Positions 16,399 to 24,508 of a stretch of 64,000 nt of DNA are shown here, one piece after another. This stretch comes from Croceibacterium selenioxidans (GTDB lineage Bacteria; Pseudomonadota; Alphaproteobacteria; Sphingomonadales; Sphingomonadaceae). Each line of letters begins with the position of its first letter. Position 1 is the stretch's first letter. Location of the stretch: assembly GCF_018599195.1 (NCBI RefSeq), contig NZ_JAHFVK010000001.1, positions 186,001 through 250,000 on the forward strand. Reading direction: 5' to 3'. The position numbers were made by a program, and so were the translations under genes. The notes under the pieces were generated by a model. The model made no database searches. It saw only the letters and a list, made by a program, of their open reading frames with translations, and was not told where the DNA came from.

Positions 16399-17973
16399 TT
16401 ACTTCTTGGCCGGGGCCTTCTTGGCGGCCGGCTTCTTGGCAGGAGCTTTTTCAGCCTCAGCCTTCGGGGCAGCCTTCTTGGCGGGGGCCTTTTCAGCAGC
16501 AGCCTTAGGTTCGGCCTTCGCCGCCGGAGCCTTCTTGGCAGGCGCCTTTTCTTCCTTGGCCGGCTTCTCGTCAGCCTTGGCTTCGGCCTTCTTGGCCGGG
16601 GCCTTCTTGCCGGCGGCCTTCTTCGGAGCCGGGGCCGGTGTGGTGTCTTCGGCCTCGATCGCGGCTTCGAGTTCCTCGCGAGTCACCTGGCGCTCGCTCA
16701 CTTCAGCCTTGTCGAACAGGAAGTCGACGACCTTGTCCTCGTAGAGCGGGGCGCGGAGCTGGGCCTGCGCCATCGCGTCGCCCCGAACGTACTCGACGAA
16801 CCGCTCGCGGTCTTCCGGACGATACTGCTGCGCAGCCTGCTGGATCAGCATGCCCATTTCTTGCGCGGTGACCTGGACACCGTTGGCCTGGCCGATTTCC
16901 GACAACAGCAGGCCCAGGCGCACGCGACGCTCGGCAATGCGGCGGTAATCTTCCTTGTCGGCTTCGATTTCCTTGAGGCCTTCCGCCGGGTTGTCTTCGC
17001 GAGCAACCTCAGCCTGGAGCTGCTGCCAGATCTGGCCGAACTCGGCCTCGACCATGGTCGGCGGCACTTCGAAATCGTGCTCGGCCGCGAGCTTGTCGAG
17101 CAGCTGACGCTTCATCTGGGTGCGGGTAAGACCAGCCGTTTCCTGCTCGAGCTGGACCTTCATCAGCTCCTTGAGCTTGTCGAGGCTGTCGAGGCCGAGG
17201 GACTTGGCAAAATCCTCGTCGATCTTGGATTCGCCTTCGACCTGGAGCTTCTGCACGGTCACGTCGAACTCGGCCTTCTTGCCCTTGAGCTCGGCAGCCG
17301 GATAGTCCTCGGGGAACGTGACTTCGATGGTCTTGGTGTCGCCAGCCTTGAGACCGCCGAGCTGTTCTTCGAAGCCCGGGATGAAGCGTCCCGAACCGAT
17401 CACCAGCGGCGCGCCTTCGGCCTTGCCGCCTTCGAACTCGACACCGTCGACACGGCCGACGAAATCGATGATCAGCTGGTCGCCTTCGGCCGACTTCTTG
17501 GTCTTCGGGGCATCCTTGTAGGTCTTCTGGTTCTCGGCCAGACGGCCGAGCGCTTCGTCGAGCGCTTCGTCCGACACGGGGACGACCAGGCGCTCGAGCG
17601 AGAGACCGTCGATCGAGGGCGCTTCGATCTCGGGCAGGACTTCGAGCTCGACCTTGAGCTCTGCATCCTTGCCTTCTTCGTAGCCTTCATCGAGGTCGAC
17701 CTTCGGCTGCAGCGCCGGGCGGAGCTGCTTTTCGCGCATCAGGGCGTCGATCGATTCGCGGACGCTGGCGTTGAACGCGTCCGAATGCAGAGCGGCGCCG
17801 TGCATCTTCTTGATCAGGTTGGCCGGCACCTTGCCCGGGCGGAAGCCGGGCATGCGGACCTGCGGGGCGACCTTCTTCACTTCGGCTTCGATCCGCGCGG
17901 CGATTTCCTTCGCCGGGATCTTCACCGTGTAGGCGCGCTTGAGACCTTCATTGGTCGTTTCGACGATCTGCAT
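16399..17973 (-). CDS. tig: Trigger factor with long Lys/Ala/Pro-rich C-terminal tail
   Basis: Ribosome-associated chaperone and prolyl isomerase. The N-terminal ribosome-binding domain contains the signature GFRPGKVP near residue 48. A central FKBP-type PPIase domain follows (GDQLIIDFVGRVDGVEFEGG), then the helical chaperone domain to about residue 437. The remaining roughly 85 residues are low-complexity AKK, APAKK and EKAP repeats resembling a histone-H1-like tail. Total length 524 exceeds the usual 430-450. ATG 17973 gives the typical start MQIVETTNEGLKR. The tRNA-Leu gene lies just upstream. Confidence 0.95.
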   Translation of the reverse strand: MQIVETTNEGLKRAYTVKIPAKEIAARIEAEVKKVAPQVRMPGFRPGKVPANLIKKMHGAALHSDAFNASVRESIDALMREKQLRPALQPKVDLDEGYEEGKDAELKVELEVLPEIEAPSIDGLSLERLVVPVSDEALDEALGRLAENQKTYKDAPKTKKSAEGDQLIIDFVGRVDGVEFEGGKAEGAPLVIGSGRFIPGFEEQLGGLKAGDTKTIEVTFPEDYPAAELKGKKAEFDVTVQKLQVEGESKIDEDFAKSLGLDSLDKLKELMKVQLEQETAGLTRTQMKRQLLDKLAAEHDFEVPPTMVEAEFGQIWQQLQAEVAREDNPAEGLKEIEADKEDYRRIAERRVRLGLLLSEIGQANGVQVTAQEMGMLIQQAAQQYRPEDRERFVEYVRGDAMAQAQLRAPLYEDKVVDFLFDKAEVSERQVTREELEAAIEAEDTTPAPAPKKAAGKKAPAKKAEAKADEKPAKEEKAPAKKAPAAKAEPKAAAEKAPAKKAAPKAEAEKAPAKKPAAKKAPAKK

Positions 17974-18030
17974 TCCAAAGCCTTCCAAACACTTGGCGCT
18001 ACATCCAATCCGGTGCCCCAGCGCCGGAAC

Positions 18031-18115
18031 TGGTGCGGGCGAAGGGACTCGAACCCCCACATCTTGCGATACTGGAACCTAAATCCAGCGCGTCTACCAG
18101 TTCCGCCACGCCCGC
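18031..18115 (-). tRNA. tRNA-Leu (anticodon UAG)
   Basis: The 85-nt minus-strand sequence folds as a class II tRNA with a long variable arm. Acceptor strands GCGGGCG and CGCCCGC pair; the anticodon stem CTGGA/TCCAG encloses TTTAGGT, giving anticodon TAG; GGGTTCGAGTCCC forms the T arm. CCA is encoded at the 3' end (18031-18033 on the plus strand as TGG). Confidence 0.95.
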
Positions 18116-18216
18116 GGCCCGACGAACTTTGCAGGCTCCCACCTGCGAAATGAAGCAGCGCCCTTAGTAGGGCGCGCTGGAAAGGGCAAGCGGCACGGCA
18201 GCCCGAACGCCGAGAT

Positions 18217-18242
18217 GGAACGGCGAGGGGCCGCGGGGCGTT
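18217..18242 (+). promoter_or_regulatory. EcfG-type general-stress promoter
   Basis: GGAAC at 18217-18221, a 17-base spacer, and CGTT at 18239-18242 match the sphingomonad sigma-EcfG consensus. It ends 26 bases before the ATG at 18269, a sensible leader length. Confidence 0.6.
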
Positions 18243-18268
18243 CCACCGTCGACGAAAGGATCCCGCTG

Positions 18269-18577
18269 ATGGACCGCCCTGATTACCCGGAAATCGACCC
18301 CAATCCCGCGACGACGCTCGCCAACGACAACGAGGACGGAAGCGCTCCGGGCTCCAAGCCGGCGCACTTCAACCAAGGTCGGTCTGATGGAGGAGACCGC
18401 GATTACCCTGGTGAGCAACCGGACGAAGTCGGGCCTGGAAACGACGACAACGGCGTCCCCGAAGGTTCGCCTGACGAAGTTGCGCCCGACCAGGGGGATT
18501 CAGTGCATCCCGACAGCTCACCCCTCGAAAGTCCTCCGCAGCCGGACCAGGCTCCCCCTGAAACGCCGCCGGATTGA
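18269..18577 (+). CDS. Small acidic, Pro/Asp-rich disordered protein
   Basis: A 102-residue hydrophilic protein with no signal or membrane segment. It is rich in D, P, E, G and S (LANDNEDGSAPGSKPAHFNQG, DYPGEQPDEVGPGNDDNGV) and has almost no aromatic or hydrophobic core, so it is probably disordered. ATG 18269 has AAAGGA nine bases upstream. The EcfG-type promoter just upstream suggests induction in the general stress response. I do not recognise a family. Confidence 0.6.
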   Translation: MDRPDYPEIDPNPATTLANDNEDGSAPGSKPAHFNQGRSDGGDRDYPGEQPDEVGPGNDDNGVPEGSPDEVAPDQGDSVHPDSSPLESPPQPDQAPPETPPD

Positions 18578-18607
18578 TTTTCCCCGCTGTGGCGCTAAGC
18601 GCGCGGG

Positions 18608-18922
18608 ATGACCGAAGAGACCACACCGCAGGCCCCGGCCGAAACGACGTCCGCATCGGACGTGCCGCCCGATCATCTGGCGATCCATCCCTCGAGCCCC
18701 CACTTCGACAGCGACAAGCTGATGCGCGGCGTGGGCATCCGTTTCAAGGGCGTCGAGCGCACCAATATCGAGGAGTACTGCATCTCCGAAAGTTGGGTGC
18801 GGGTCCAGGCCGGCAAGTCCGTCGACCGCAAGGGCCGTCCGCTGACGATCAAGCTCACCGGCCCGGTGGAAGCCTGGTACCAGGACCTCGGGGACAATCC
18901 GCCGGTGGCGAAGAAGGACTAA
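18608..18922 (+). CDS. DUF3297-family protein
   Basis: A 104-residue soluble protein. The family core is clear: HLAIHPSSPHFDSDKLMRGVGIRFKGVE, then NIEEYCISESWVRVQAGK and GRPLTIKLTGPVEAWY. The family is common in proteobacteria with no known function. Its stop codon overlaps the stop of the convergent nhaA by three bases. It may be read from the same stress promoter as the small gene upstream (30-base gap). Confidence 0.85.
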   Translation: MTEETTPQAPAETTSASDVPPDHLAIHPSSPHFDSDKLMRGVGIRFKGVERTNIEEYCISESWVRVQAGKSVDRKGRPLTIKLTGPVEAWYQDLGDNPPVAKKD

Positions 18923-20115
18923 CTCTCCGGATCCGGCTGCTGCGCCCGAGCGAGGCGCAGCACCGCATATCCGAACAGCGCCGAGACCAGTGAGCCGGCC
19001 AGCACGCCGAGCTTGGCCTCCTGGATGAGGAGCGGCGACTGGGGAAAGGCCAGGGCCCCGATGAACAGGCTCATCGTGAAGCCTATGCCGCATAGCGCGC
19101 TGAGGCCCCAGACCTGAGTCCAGGTGGCTCCGCGAGGACGGGGGGCAAACCCGACCTTCTCGGCGGCAAAGACACTGCCGAAGATGCCCAGTTGCTTGCC
19201 GATCACCAAGCCTGCGCCAACAGCGAGTGGCAAGGGCTCGAGAAGGGCATGGAAGCCCAGCTGGAACAGCGGAACTCCGGCATTGGCGAAGCCGAACAGT
19301 GGCACCACCAGGTGCGCATTCCAGCCGACCAGCGCATGCTCCATGGTTTCGAGCATGCTATGGCCGTCGCGCGAGCGCATCGGGATGATCAGCGCGGCGA
19401 CGACCCCGGCGATCGTCGCGTGGACGCCCGAGTGCAGGACGCAGTACCACAGGAGCAGGGAGCAAACGACGAGCGGCGACGCGCGTGGGCTGCCGTAGCG
19501 ATTGAGGGCGATCATGACCGCCACCACGAACATCGCGGCCAGCAGCCAGGCCATCTTGATCCCGCTGGAATAGAAGAGCGCGATGATGGCGATAGAGCCG
19601 ATGTCGTCCACGATGGCGACTGTCAGCAGGAACAACCGCAGCGATGGGGGCACGCGGTTGGCGAGCAGGCCGATCACCCCCATGGCGAAGGCAATGTCCG
19701 TCGCAGCGGGGATCGCCCAGCCACGGACGAGTTGAGGGTCTCCGCCCGCAATCCACAGATAGATCAGCGCAGGCACCGCCATGCCGGTGGCGGCGGCCCA
19801 TATCGGCAGCCGGCGCGAGCGCGCGTCCGCGAGATTGCCTACAAGCATCTCCCGCTTCACCTCCAGCCCGACGACGAAGAAGAACACCGCCATCAGTCCG
19901 TCGTTGATCCACAGATGCAGAGTGTCGAGCTTGGCAATGGGCGTCCAGGCAAGCTCCGCATGGAAGAAGGTGTCGTAACCTCCGGCCAGCGGCGAGTTCG
20001 CGAGAACAATCGCCGCCGCAGCCACGGCTATCAGCAGAATTCCCGCAAAAGCGTCGCTATCGAACAGCGCCTTGAACGGTCGCACGGCGGCGCTGAGGGG
20101 CGGTGATTTTGCCAT
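18919..20115 (-). CDS. nhaA: Na+/H+ antiporter NhaA
   Basis: A 398-residue inner-membrane antiporter for sodium and pH homeostasis. About 12 hydrophobic helices are visible. The ion-binding Asp pair is in FLLTVAIVDDIGSIAIIALFYS. Family motifs NDGLMAVFFFVVGLEVKRE and PAATDIAFAMGV are intact, and GIGFTMSLFIGALAF lies near the C-terminus. ATG 20115 is preceded by GGAGGG. It is divergent from the glycosyltransferase gene. Confidence 0.95.
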   Translation of the reverse strand: MAKSPPLSAAVRPFKALFDSDAFAGILLIAVAAAAIVLANSPLAGGYDTFFHAELAWTPIAKLDTLHLWINDGLMAVFFFVVGLEVKREMLVGNLADARSRRLPIWAAATGMAVPALIYLWIAGGDPQLVRGWAIPAATDIAFAMGVIGLLANRVPPSLRLFLLTVAIVDDIGSIAIIALFYSSGIKMAWLLAAMFVVAVMIALNRYGSPRASPLVVCSLLLWYCVLHSGVHATIAGVVAALIIPMRSRDGHSMLETMEHALVGWNAHLVVPLFGFANAGVPLFQLGFHALLEPLPLAVGAGLVIGKQLGIFGSVFAAEKVGFAPRPRGATWTQVWGLSALCGIGFTMSLFIGALAFPQSPLLIQEAKLGVLAGSLVSALFGYAVLRLARAQQPDPES

Positions 20116-20247
20116 CAGACCCTCCTTCACCAAGCGGGGGTGACAAACAAGGAATTCCTCGATTGCCTTTATTTTCCAGTAAGTTAAATCTGAGAACCGA
20201 GGGGGAGGAAAGCAAGAGGGTTTTGGGACCGTTTGGAGGGGCGGCCC

Positions 20248-21642
20248 GTGACTCATTGGACACTCGAGTGGCTCGCACTCGTCGAATACGAACTGCTGCT
20301 CTTTGCCGGCGTGTTCCTGCTGGTCGGCAGCCTGGATGAGTTGGTAGTCGATTTCAGCTGGGCTTGGTTGCGGCTAACCGGCCGCGCCAAAAGCCGCAGG
20401 ATCGAGCGGCACGAACTCTGCAACCAGGAGCTGATGGGACCGGCCGCGTTGTTCATTCCGGCATGGAATGAAGCGAGCGTCATCGGATTTACGATCGCCC
20501 ACGCCTTGGCCGCCTGGCCGCAGAAAGGACTGCGTGTCTACGTCGGCTGCTATGCCAACGACCTCCCGACTATCGAAGCCGTCTTGCGGGGCGCTGGCGG
20601 GGATCCGAGACTTCGCTTGGTTGTCCGGGACGAGATCGGTCCGACGACAAAGGCCGATTGTCTCAATCGCCTCTACGCCGCGCTCGAAACCGATGAGCGC
20701 CGCAGCGGAACACGCTTTCGCCTGATCCTGCTCCAGGACGCGGAGGACATGGTCGATCCTGCCGCCCTGATCCTGATGGATCGTGCAGTGGACGACGTCG
20801 AGTTTGTCCAGCTTCCCGTCCTGCCGGAACCCCGGCCGGGTCGCTGGGTCGGCAACCATTACTGCGATGAATTCGCCGAAGCGCATGGCAAGGCCATGGT
20901 CGTGCGGGAGGCCATTGGCGCTGCCCTGCCGGGAGCGGGGGTTGGCTGCGGCTTTGCCCGGTCGATGCTGGCCCGGATCGATGCGACTGGCCATGGGACC
21001 GGCCCCTTTCCCGTCGATTCCCTGACGGAAGACTACGAGCTGGGCATGACAATCAAGGCGGCCGGAGGACGATCGCAATTCATGCGGGTCCGGGGAGAGG
21101 ATGGACGCTTGGTGGCGACGAGAGCGTACTTTCCGGCGCGGATCGACAGGGCGGTCATGCAGAAGGCGCGGTGGTTGCACGGCATCGCCTTGCAGGGCTG
21201 GGATCGGCTTGGGTGGAGCAGTGGGCCCGGTGAATGGTGGATGCGCGCCCGTGACCGTCGTGGTCCGCTCTCGGCTCTGGTCCTCTTTGCGGGATACGCC
21301 CTGCTGGTAGTGGCTGGGATGCTCTGGACCGGCAGGCTGCTCGATCTCGCGCCGCCACCCAGGCCGACGGTGCTGATCACCGCTTTGCTCGCCGCCAACT
21401 TCGTCGGTCTGGCCTGGCGGGTGACGATGCGATTTGCCTTCACTGCGCGCGAATACGGGTGGGCCGAAGGGTTACGAGGGATACTGCGAATACCCTTGAG
21501 CAACATCATCGCGATCATGGCAGCGAGGCGCGCGGTCAGCGCTTATGCCGAATGGCTCAGGGGTGCCGTGTCCGCGTGGGAGAAGACGGATCACGATGAC
21601 CATCCGGTTTCGGGTGCGCTGCAAGCGGTTCGAGTCGGATGA
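20248..21642 (+). CDS. NfrB-like membrane glycosyltransferase (GT2)
   Basis: A 464-residue protein with an N-terminal transmembrane segment, a GT2 domain and C-terminal membrane helices. Catalytic features include the nucleotide-site region ALFIPAWNEASVIGFT near 70, ILLQDAEDMVDP near 165 (DxD-like), SLTEDYELGM near 260, and QKARWLHGIALQGWD (Q-x-x-RW type) near 310. It most resembles the inner-membrane half of the N4 adsorption protein NfrB, which acts in polysaccharide synthesis and export. It lacks the C-terminal MshEN/GSPII domain seen in some NfrB proteins. GTG 20248 has GGAGGGG upstream. It overlaps the next gene by four bases. Confidence 0.8.
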   Translation: MTHWTLEWLALVEYELLLFAGVFLLVGSLDELVVDFSWAWLRLTGRAKSRRIERHELCNQELMGPAALFIPAWNEASVIGFTIAHALAAWPQKGLRVYVGCYANDLPTIEAVLRGAGGDPRLRLVVRDEIGPTTKADCLNRLYAALETDERRSGTRFRLILLQDAEDMVDPAALILMDRAVDDVEFVQLPVLPEPRPGRWVGNHYCDEFAEAHGKAMVVREAIGAALPGAGVGCGFARSMLARIDATGHGTGPFPVDSLTEDYELGMTIKAAGGRSQFMRVRGEDGRLVATRAYFPARIDRAVMQKARWLHGIALQGWDRLGWSSGPGEWWMRARDRRGPLSALVLFAGYALLVVAGMLWTGRLLDLAPPPRPTVLITALLAANFVGLAWRVTMRFAFTAREYGWAEGLRGILRIPLSNIIAIMAARRAVSAYAEWLRGAVSAWEKTDHDDHPVSGALQAVRVG

Positions 21643-22721
21643 ACTGCGAGACGGGGCGGCGGGGACAGCCCGCCATGGTGCTTGGCGCCTTGTTTGTCGG
21701 ATGGCTTGGGATTCGCGCGACCATCCTGCAGTTGCCGCCCGACACGCTGGTCATCGGAATTGGCCTGACTTCTGCGGCTTCTCCCCCAACGTACGCCGTC
21801 AAACCCAGCGGTCAGCAACTTGCGAGCGTCGCGCCACCTGCAGCGGCACGGGATGAGATGGGGGGCGAGTCGATCTCGGGTCAAGGTGACCAGACCGGAA
21901 CCGTTCGGGGAACCTTCTCGGCGCTGTCGCCCGCCCGATTGATCGAACGAGTCATTCCGATGCCGCTCGCCTCGTCCAAGGCCGGCCGCCCCGCTATAGA
22001 AAGGGAACTTACGCCTCCCCCAGAGATACCCGCGGCAGCCCCCTATCCGGCCGCGCTGCGGCCAGCAGGTCCCGCCGGCTGGTCGGGTGATGGCTGGCTG
22101 CTGTTGCGCCATGATACAATCGCTCCGGTACCTGCGGGCCTGCCCAGCTATGGCCGCAGCCAGGCGGGTGCCCTCCTGCGATATCGTTTTGGGTCTGCGG
22201 AATGGGGGAATCCGCAGGCGCACATCCGCGCGAACGCCGCGCTGATCGCACCGCACGGGCAGGAGCTTGCGGCGGGACTCTCCGCACGGGTCCTCCCTCG
22301 GGTTCCCGTGAGAGTTGCCCTGGAGGCGCGCGTCGGAGAAACCGATCGGCACACCCGGTTCAGACCGGCTGCGTACGCGGTCACGGAAATTCCTCCAGTC
22401 GAGCTGCCATTGAAGGGCCGAGGCGAAGTCTATCTCCAGGGGGGTTACGTTGGTGGAGAGGGCGCAACCGGCTTCGTCGATGGCCAGGTCAGGATCCAGC
22501 GGTCGCTGCGAGGTCGCGATGAGGCGGTCTTCACCGCGGGCGTTGGCGCATGGGGCGGAAAGCAGAAGGGCGCCGCTCGTCTCGATTTCGGCCCGACGGC
22601 CAGCCACGCCTTTCGCCTCGGACAGACCCAGGCAAGACTTTCCGTCGATTACCGTTTTCGTGTTTCCGGGAAGGCGGAACCGAAAAGTGGGCCGGCCCTG
22701 ACGCTATCCGCCGGATTCTAG
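21639..22721 (+). CDS. Outer-membrane beta-barrel partner of the NfrB-like enzyme
   Basis: A 360-residue protein with an uncleaved or late signal-like segment (MVLGALFVGWLGIRATI), a Pro/Ala-rich linker to about residue 150, then alternating strands (AGALLRYRFG, HIRANAALIA, GEVYLQGGYVG, AVFTAGVGAWGG, ARLSVDYRFRVSG) ending LTLSAGF with C-terminal Phe. This fits an outer-membrane barrel like the C-terminal part of NfrA. No TPR region is present, so if it is an NfrA homologue it is a short form. ATGA overlap with the glycosyltransferase implies coupled translation. Confidence 0.65.
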   Translation: MNCETGRRGQPAMVLGALFVGWLGIRATILQLPPDTLVIGIGLTSAASPPTYAVKPSGQQLASVAPPAAARDEMGGESISGQGDQTGTVRGTFSALSPARLIERVIPMPLASSKAGRPAIERELTPPPEIPAAAPYPAALRPAGPAGWSGDGWLLLRHDTIAPVPAGLPSYGRSQAGALLRYRFGSAEWGNPQAHIRANAALIAPHGQELAAGLSARVLPRVPVRVALEARVGETDRHTRFRPAAYAVTEIPPVELPLKGRGEVYLQGGYVGGEGATGFVDGQVRIQRSLRGRDEAVFTAGVGAWGGKQKGAARLDFGPTASHAFRLGQTQARLSVDYRFRVSGKAEPKSGPALTLSAGF

Positions 22722-22766
22722 GGCGGCCAACCTTCATTCCGTCGCCCCCATGGGTTAGGTGGCGGC

Positions 22767-23678
22767 ATGGACGTGTACCTGCCCATCGCGAACCTGGCGG
22801 TCAACGGACTGGTCATTGTCTTGCTGGGAGCCGGAACGGGCATCCTTTCGGGCATATTCGGCGTGGGTGGCGGGTTCCTGACCACGCCTTTACTCATCTT
22901 CTACGGCGTGCCGCCGACAGTGGCGGCCGCCTCGTCCGCGAGCCAGGTGACAGGGGCAAGCGTCTCTGGCGTTTTCGCGCACACGCGCCGGGGCGGGGTG
23001 GATTACCAGATCGGAGCGGTGGGCGTTGCCGGCGGGGTGATTGGCGCAACCATCGGAGCCCTGCTGTTCCGCTTTCTAGAATCGCTCGGCCAGATCGATG
23101 TCGTCATCAACATCCTCTATGTTCTGATGCTTGGCATGATCGGTGGCCTCATGGGGCGGGAGAGCCTGGAAGCGCTGCGGCAGAGCCGGGGTGCCCGTCC
23201 GCGCGCAGCGAAGCGCCGTCATCACCCTCTCGTTGCTGCCCTGCCGATGCGCTGGCGGTTCTATCGCTCGGGCCTCTACATCTCACCCCTGGCGCCTTTG
23301 CTCATGGGTGTCGTGGTCGGCATCCTGACCATGCTAATGGGCGTTGGCGGTGGGTTCATTCTCGTCCCGGCCATGCTCTACATCCTCGGCATGAGCGCGA
23401 GTGTCGTGGTCGGTACTTCCCTGTTTCAGATCCTGTTCGTGACCATGGCCGCGACCATGATGCATGCCTTGACCACCAAGGCGGTCGACATTGTTCTGGC
23501 CGGGCTGCTTCTGTTCGGTTCGGTAACCGGTGCGCAACTCGGCTCGCGCATTGCGCAGCTGGCGAAACCGGAAATCTTGCGCTTGCTGCTGGCGGTGCTC
23601 GTGCTGGCCGTCGCCCTTCGCATGGCGTTCGGCCTCGGGGTGCGGCCTGACGAGGTCTTTACGGTGTTGCCGCTATGA
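22767..23678 (+). CDS. TauE/SafE-family membrane transporter
   Basis: A 303-residue protein with about eight transmembrane helices in two halves, each beginning with the family glycine motif: GIFGVGGGFLTTPLLIF and MGVGGGFILVPAMLYI. TauE/SafE proteins move sulfite, sulfoacetate or other organosulfur anions; the substrate here is not determined. It overlaps the TIGR02186 gene by four bases, a pairing common in alphaproteobacteria that suggests the two act together. Confidence 0.85.
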   Translation: MDVYLPIANLAVNGLVIVLLGAGTGILSGIFGVGGGFLTTPLLIFYGVPPTVAAASSASQVTGASVSGVFAHTRRGGVDYQIGAVGVAGGVIGATIGALLFRFLESLGQIDVVINILYVLMLGMIGGLMGRESLEALRQSRGARPRAAKRRHHPLVAALPMRWRFYRSGLYISPLAPLLMGVVVGILTMLMGVGGGFILVPAMLYILGMSASVVVGTSLFQILFVTMAATMMHALTTKAVDIVLAGLLLFGSVTGAQLGSRIAQLAKPEILRLLLAVLVLAVALRMAFGLGVRPDEVFTVLPL

Positions 23679-24433
23679 CTGGTCGCGCGCTCCTGGCCGT
23701 CTTGGCCTTCCTCGCGCTCACGGGTCAGCGAGCGCCGATCCTGGTCCCTGACGTCTCGCAACACGAAGTGCGCGTTCGGCAGGGCTTCACCGGCACCAAC
23801 CTTTTGCTGTTCGGCGCCATTCTGGATGCCGACGGCCGCCGGGCGAGTCAGCCTTACGACATCGTGGTCGTCCTCAAGGGGCCGACGCAACCGATCCTCC
23901 TCCGCGAAAAGGGGAAGCGATTTGGCATCTGGATGAATGCCGACAGCACGGCGTTCCGATCGGCGCCGTCGTTTTTCGCCGTGGCGAGTTCCCGGCCCAT
24001 CGACCAGATCGTCGATGAGCGGACCGCCGCGATCTACGAGCTGGGACTCGATTTCCTGCAGCTTTCACCGACCGGGGCGATCGACCCCGATGAGCAGACG
24101 CGCTTCACCGAAGGTCTGGTCGATCTGCGGCGGCGCGAAGGGTTGTACAAGGAAGACCCCAAGGGCGTGACGGTCCGCGACGGCGTCCTCTATCAAGCCC
24201 GAATTGCCCTGCCGTCTAACGTCATAACCGGCCGATACACCGCGGAAACCTTTGCCATCGCAGACGGACGGGTGATCGATTCGGCCATCGCCGAAGTGGA
24301 AGTCACAAAGCACGGTTTTGAACGCTTCGTGGCCGATCAGGCCGACCAGTCCTCGGTTCTTTACGGGCTGTTTGCGGTGCTTCTGTCGCTTTTCATGGGG
24401 TGGCTCGCCGGCCGGGTATTCGCGCTGGTCTGA
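23675..24433 (+). CDS. TIGR02186-family membrane-anchored protein
   Basis: A 252-residue envelope protein. An N-terminal signal peptide (LLAVLAFLALTGQRA) leads to a beta-rich periplasmic domain starting ILVPDVSQHEVRVRQGFTGTNLLLFGAI, and a C-terminal membrane anchor SVLYGLFAVLLSLFMGWLAGRVF. This is the usual layout of TIGR02186 proteins, which are regularly encoded beside TauE/SafE transporters and may gate or bind their substrate. ATGA overlap with the transporter supports coupling. Confidence 0.8.
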   Translation: MTGRALLAVLAFLALTGQRAPILVPDVSQHEVRVRQGFTGTNLLLFGAILDADGRRASQPYDIVVVLKGPTQPILLREKGKRFGIWMNADSTAFRSAPSFFAVASSRPIDQIVDERTAAIYELGLDFLQLSPTGAIDPDEQTRFTEGLVDLRRREGLYKEDPKGVTVRDGVLYQARIALPSNVITGRYTAETFAIADGRVIDSAIAEVEVTKHGFERFVADQADQSSVLYGLFAVLLSLFMGWLAGRVFALV

Positions 24434-24508
24434 ACTCACGGCCCTTTGACGCGATATTAACTCAAGTTGCTTAATCCGGCGGGACTTGGGGTTAGACGGA
24501 CGCGCCGC

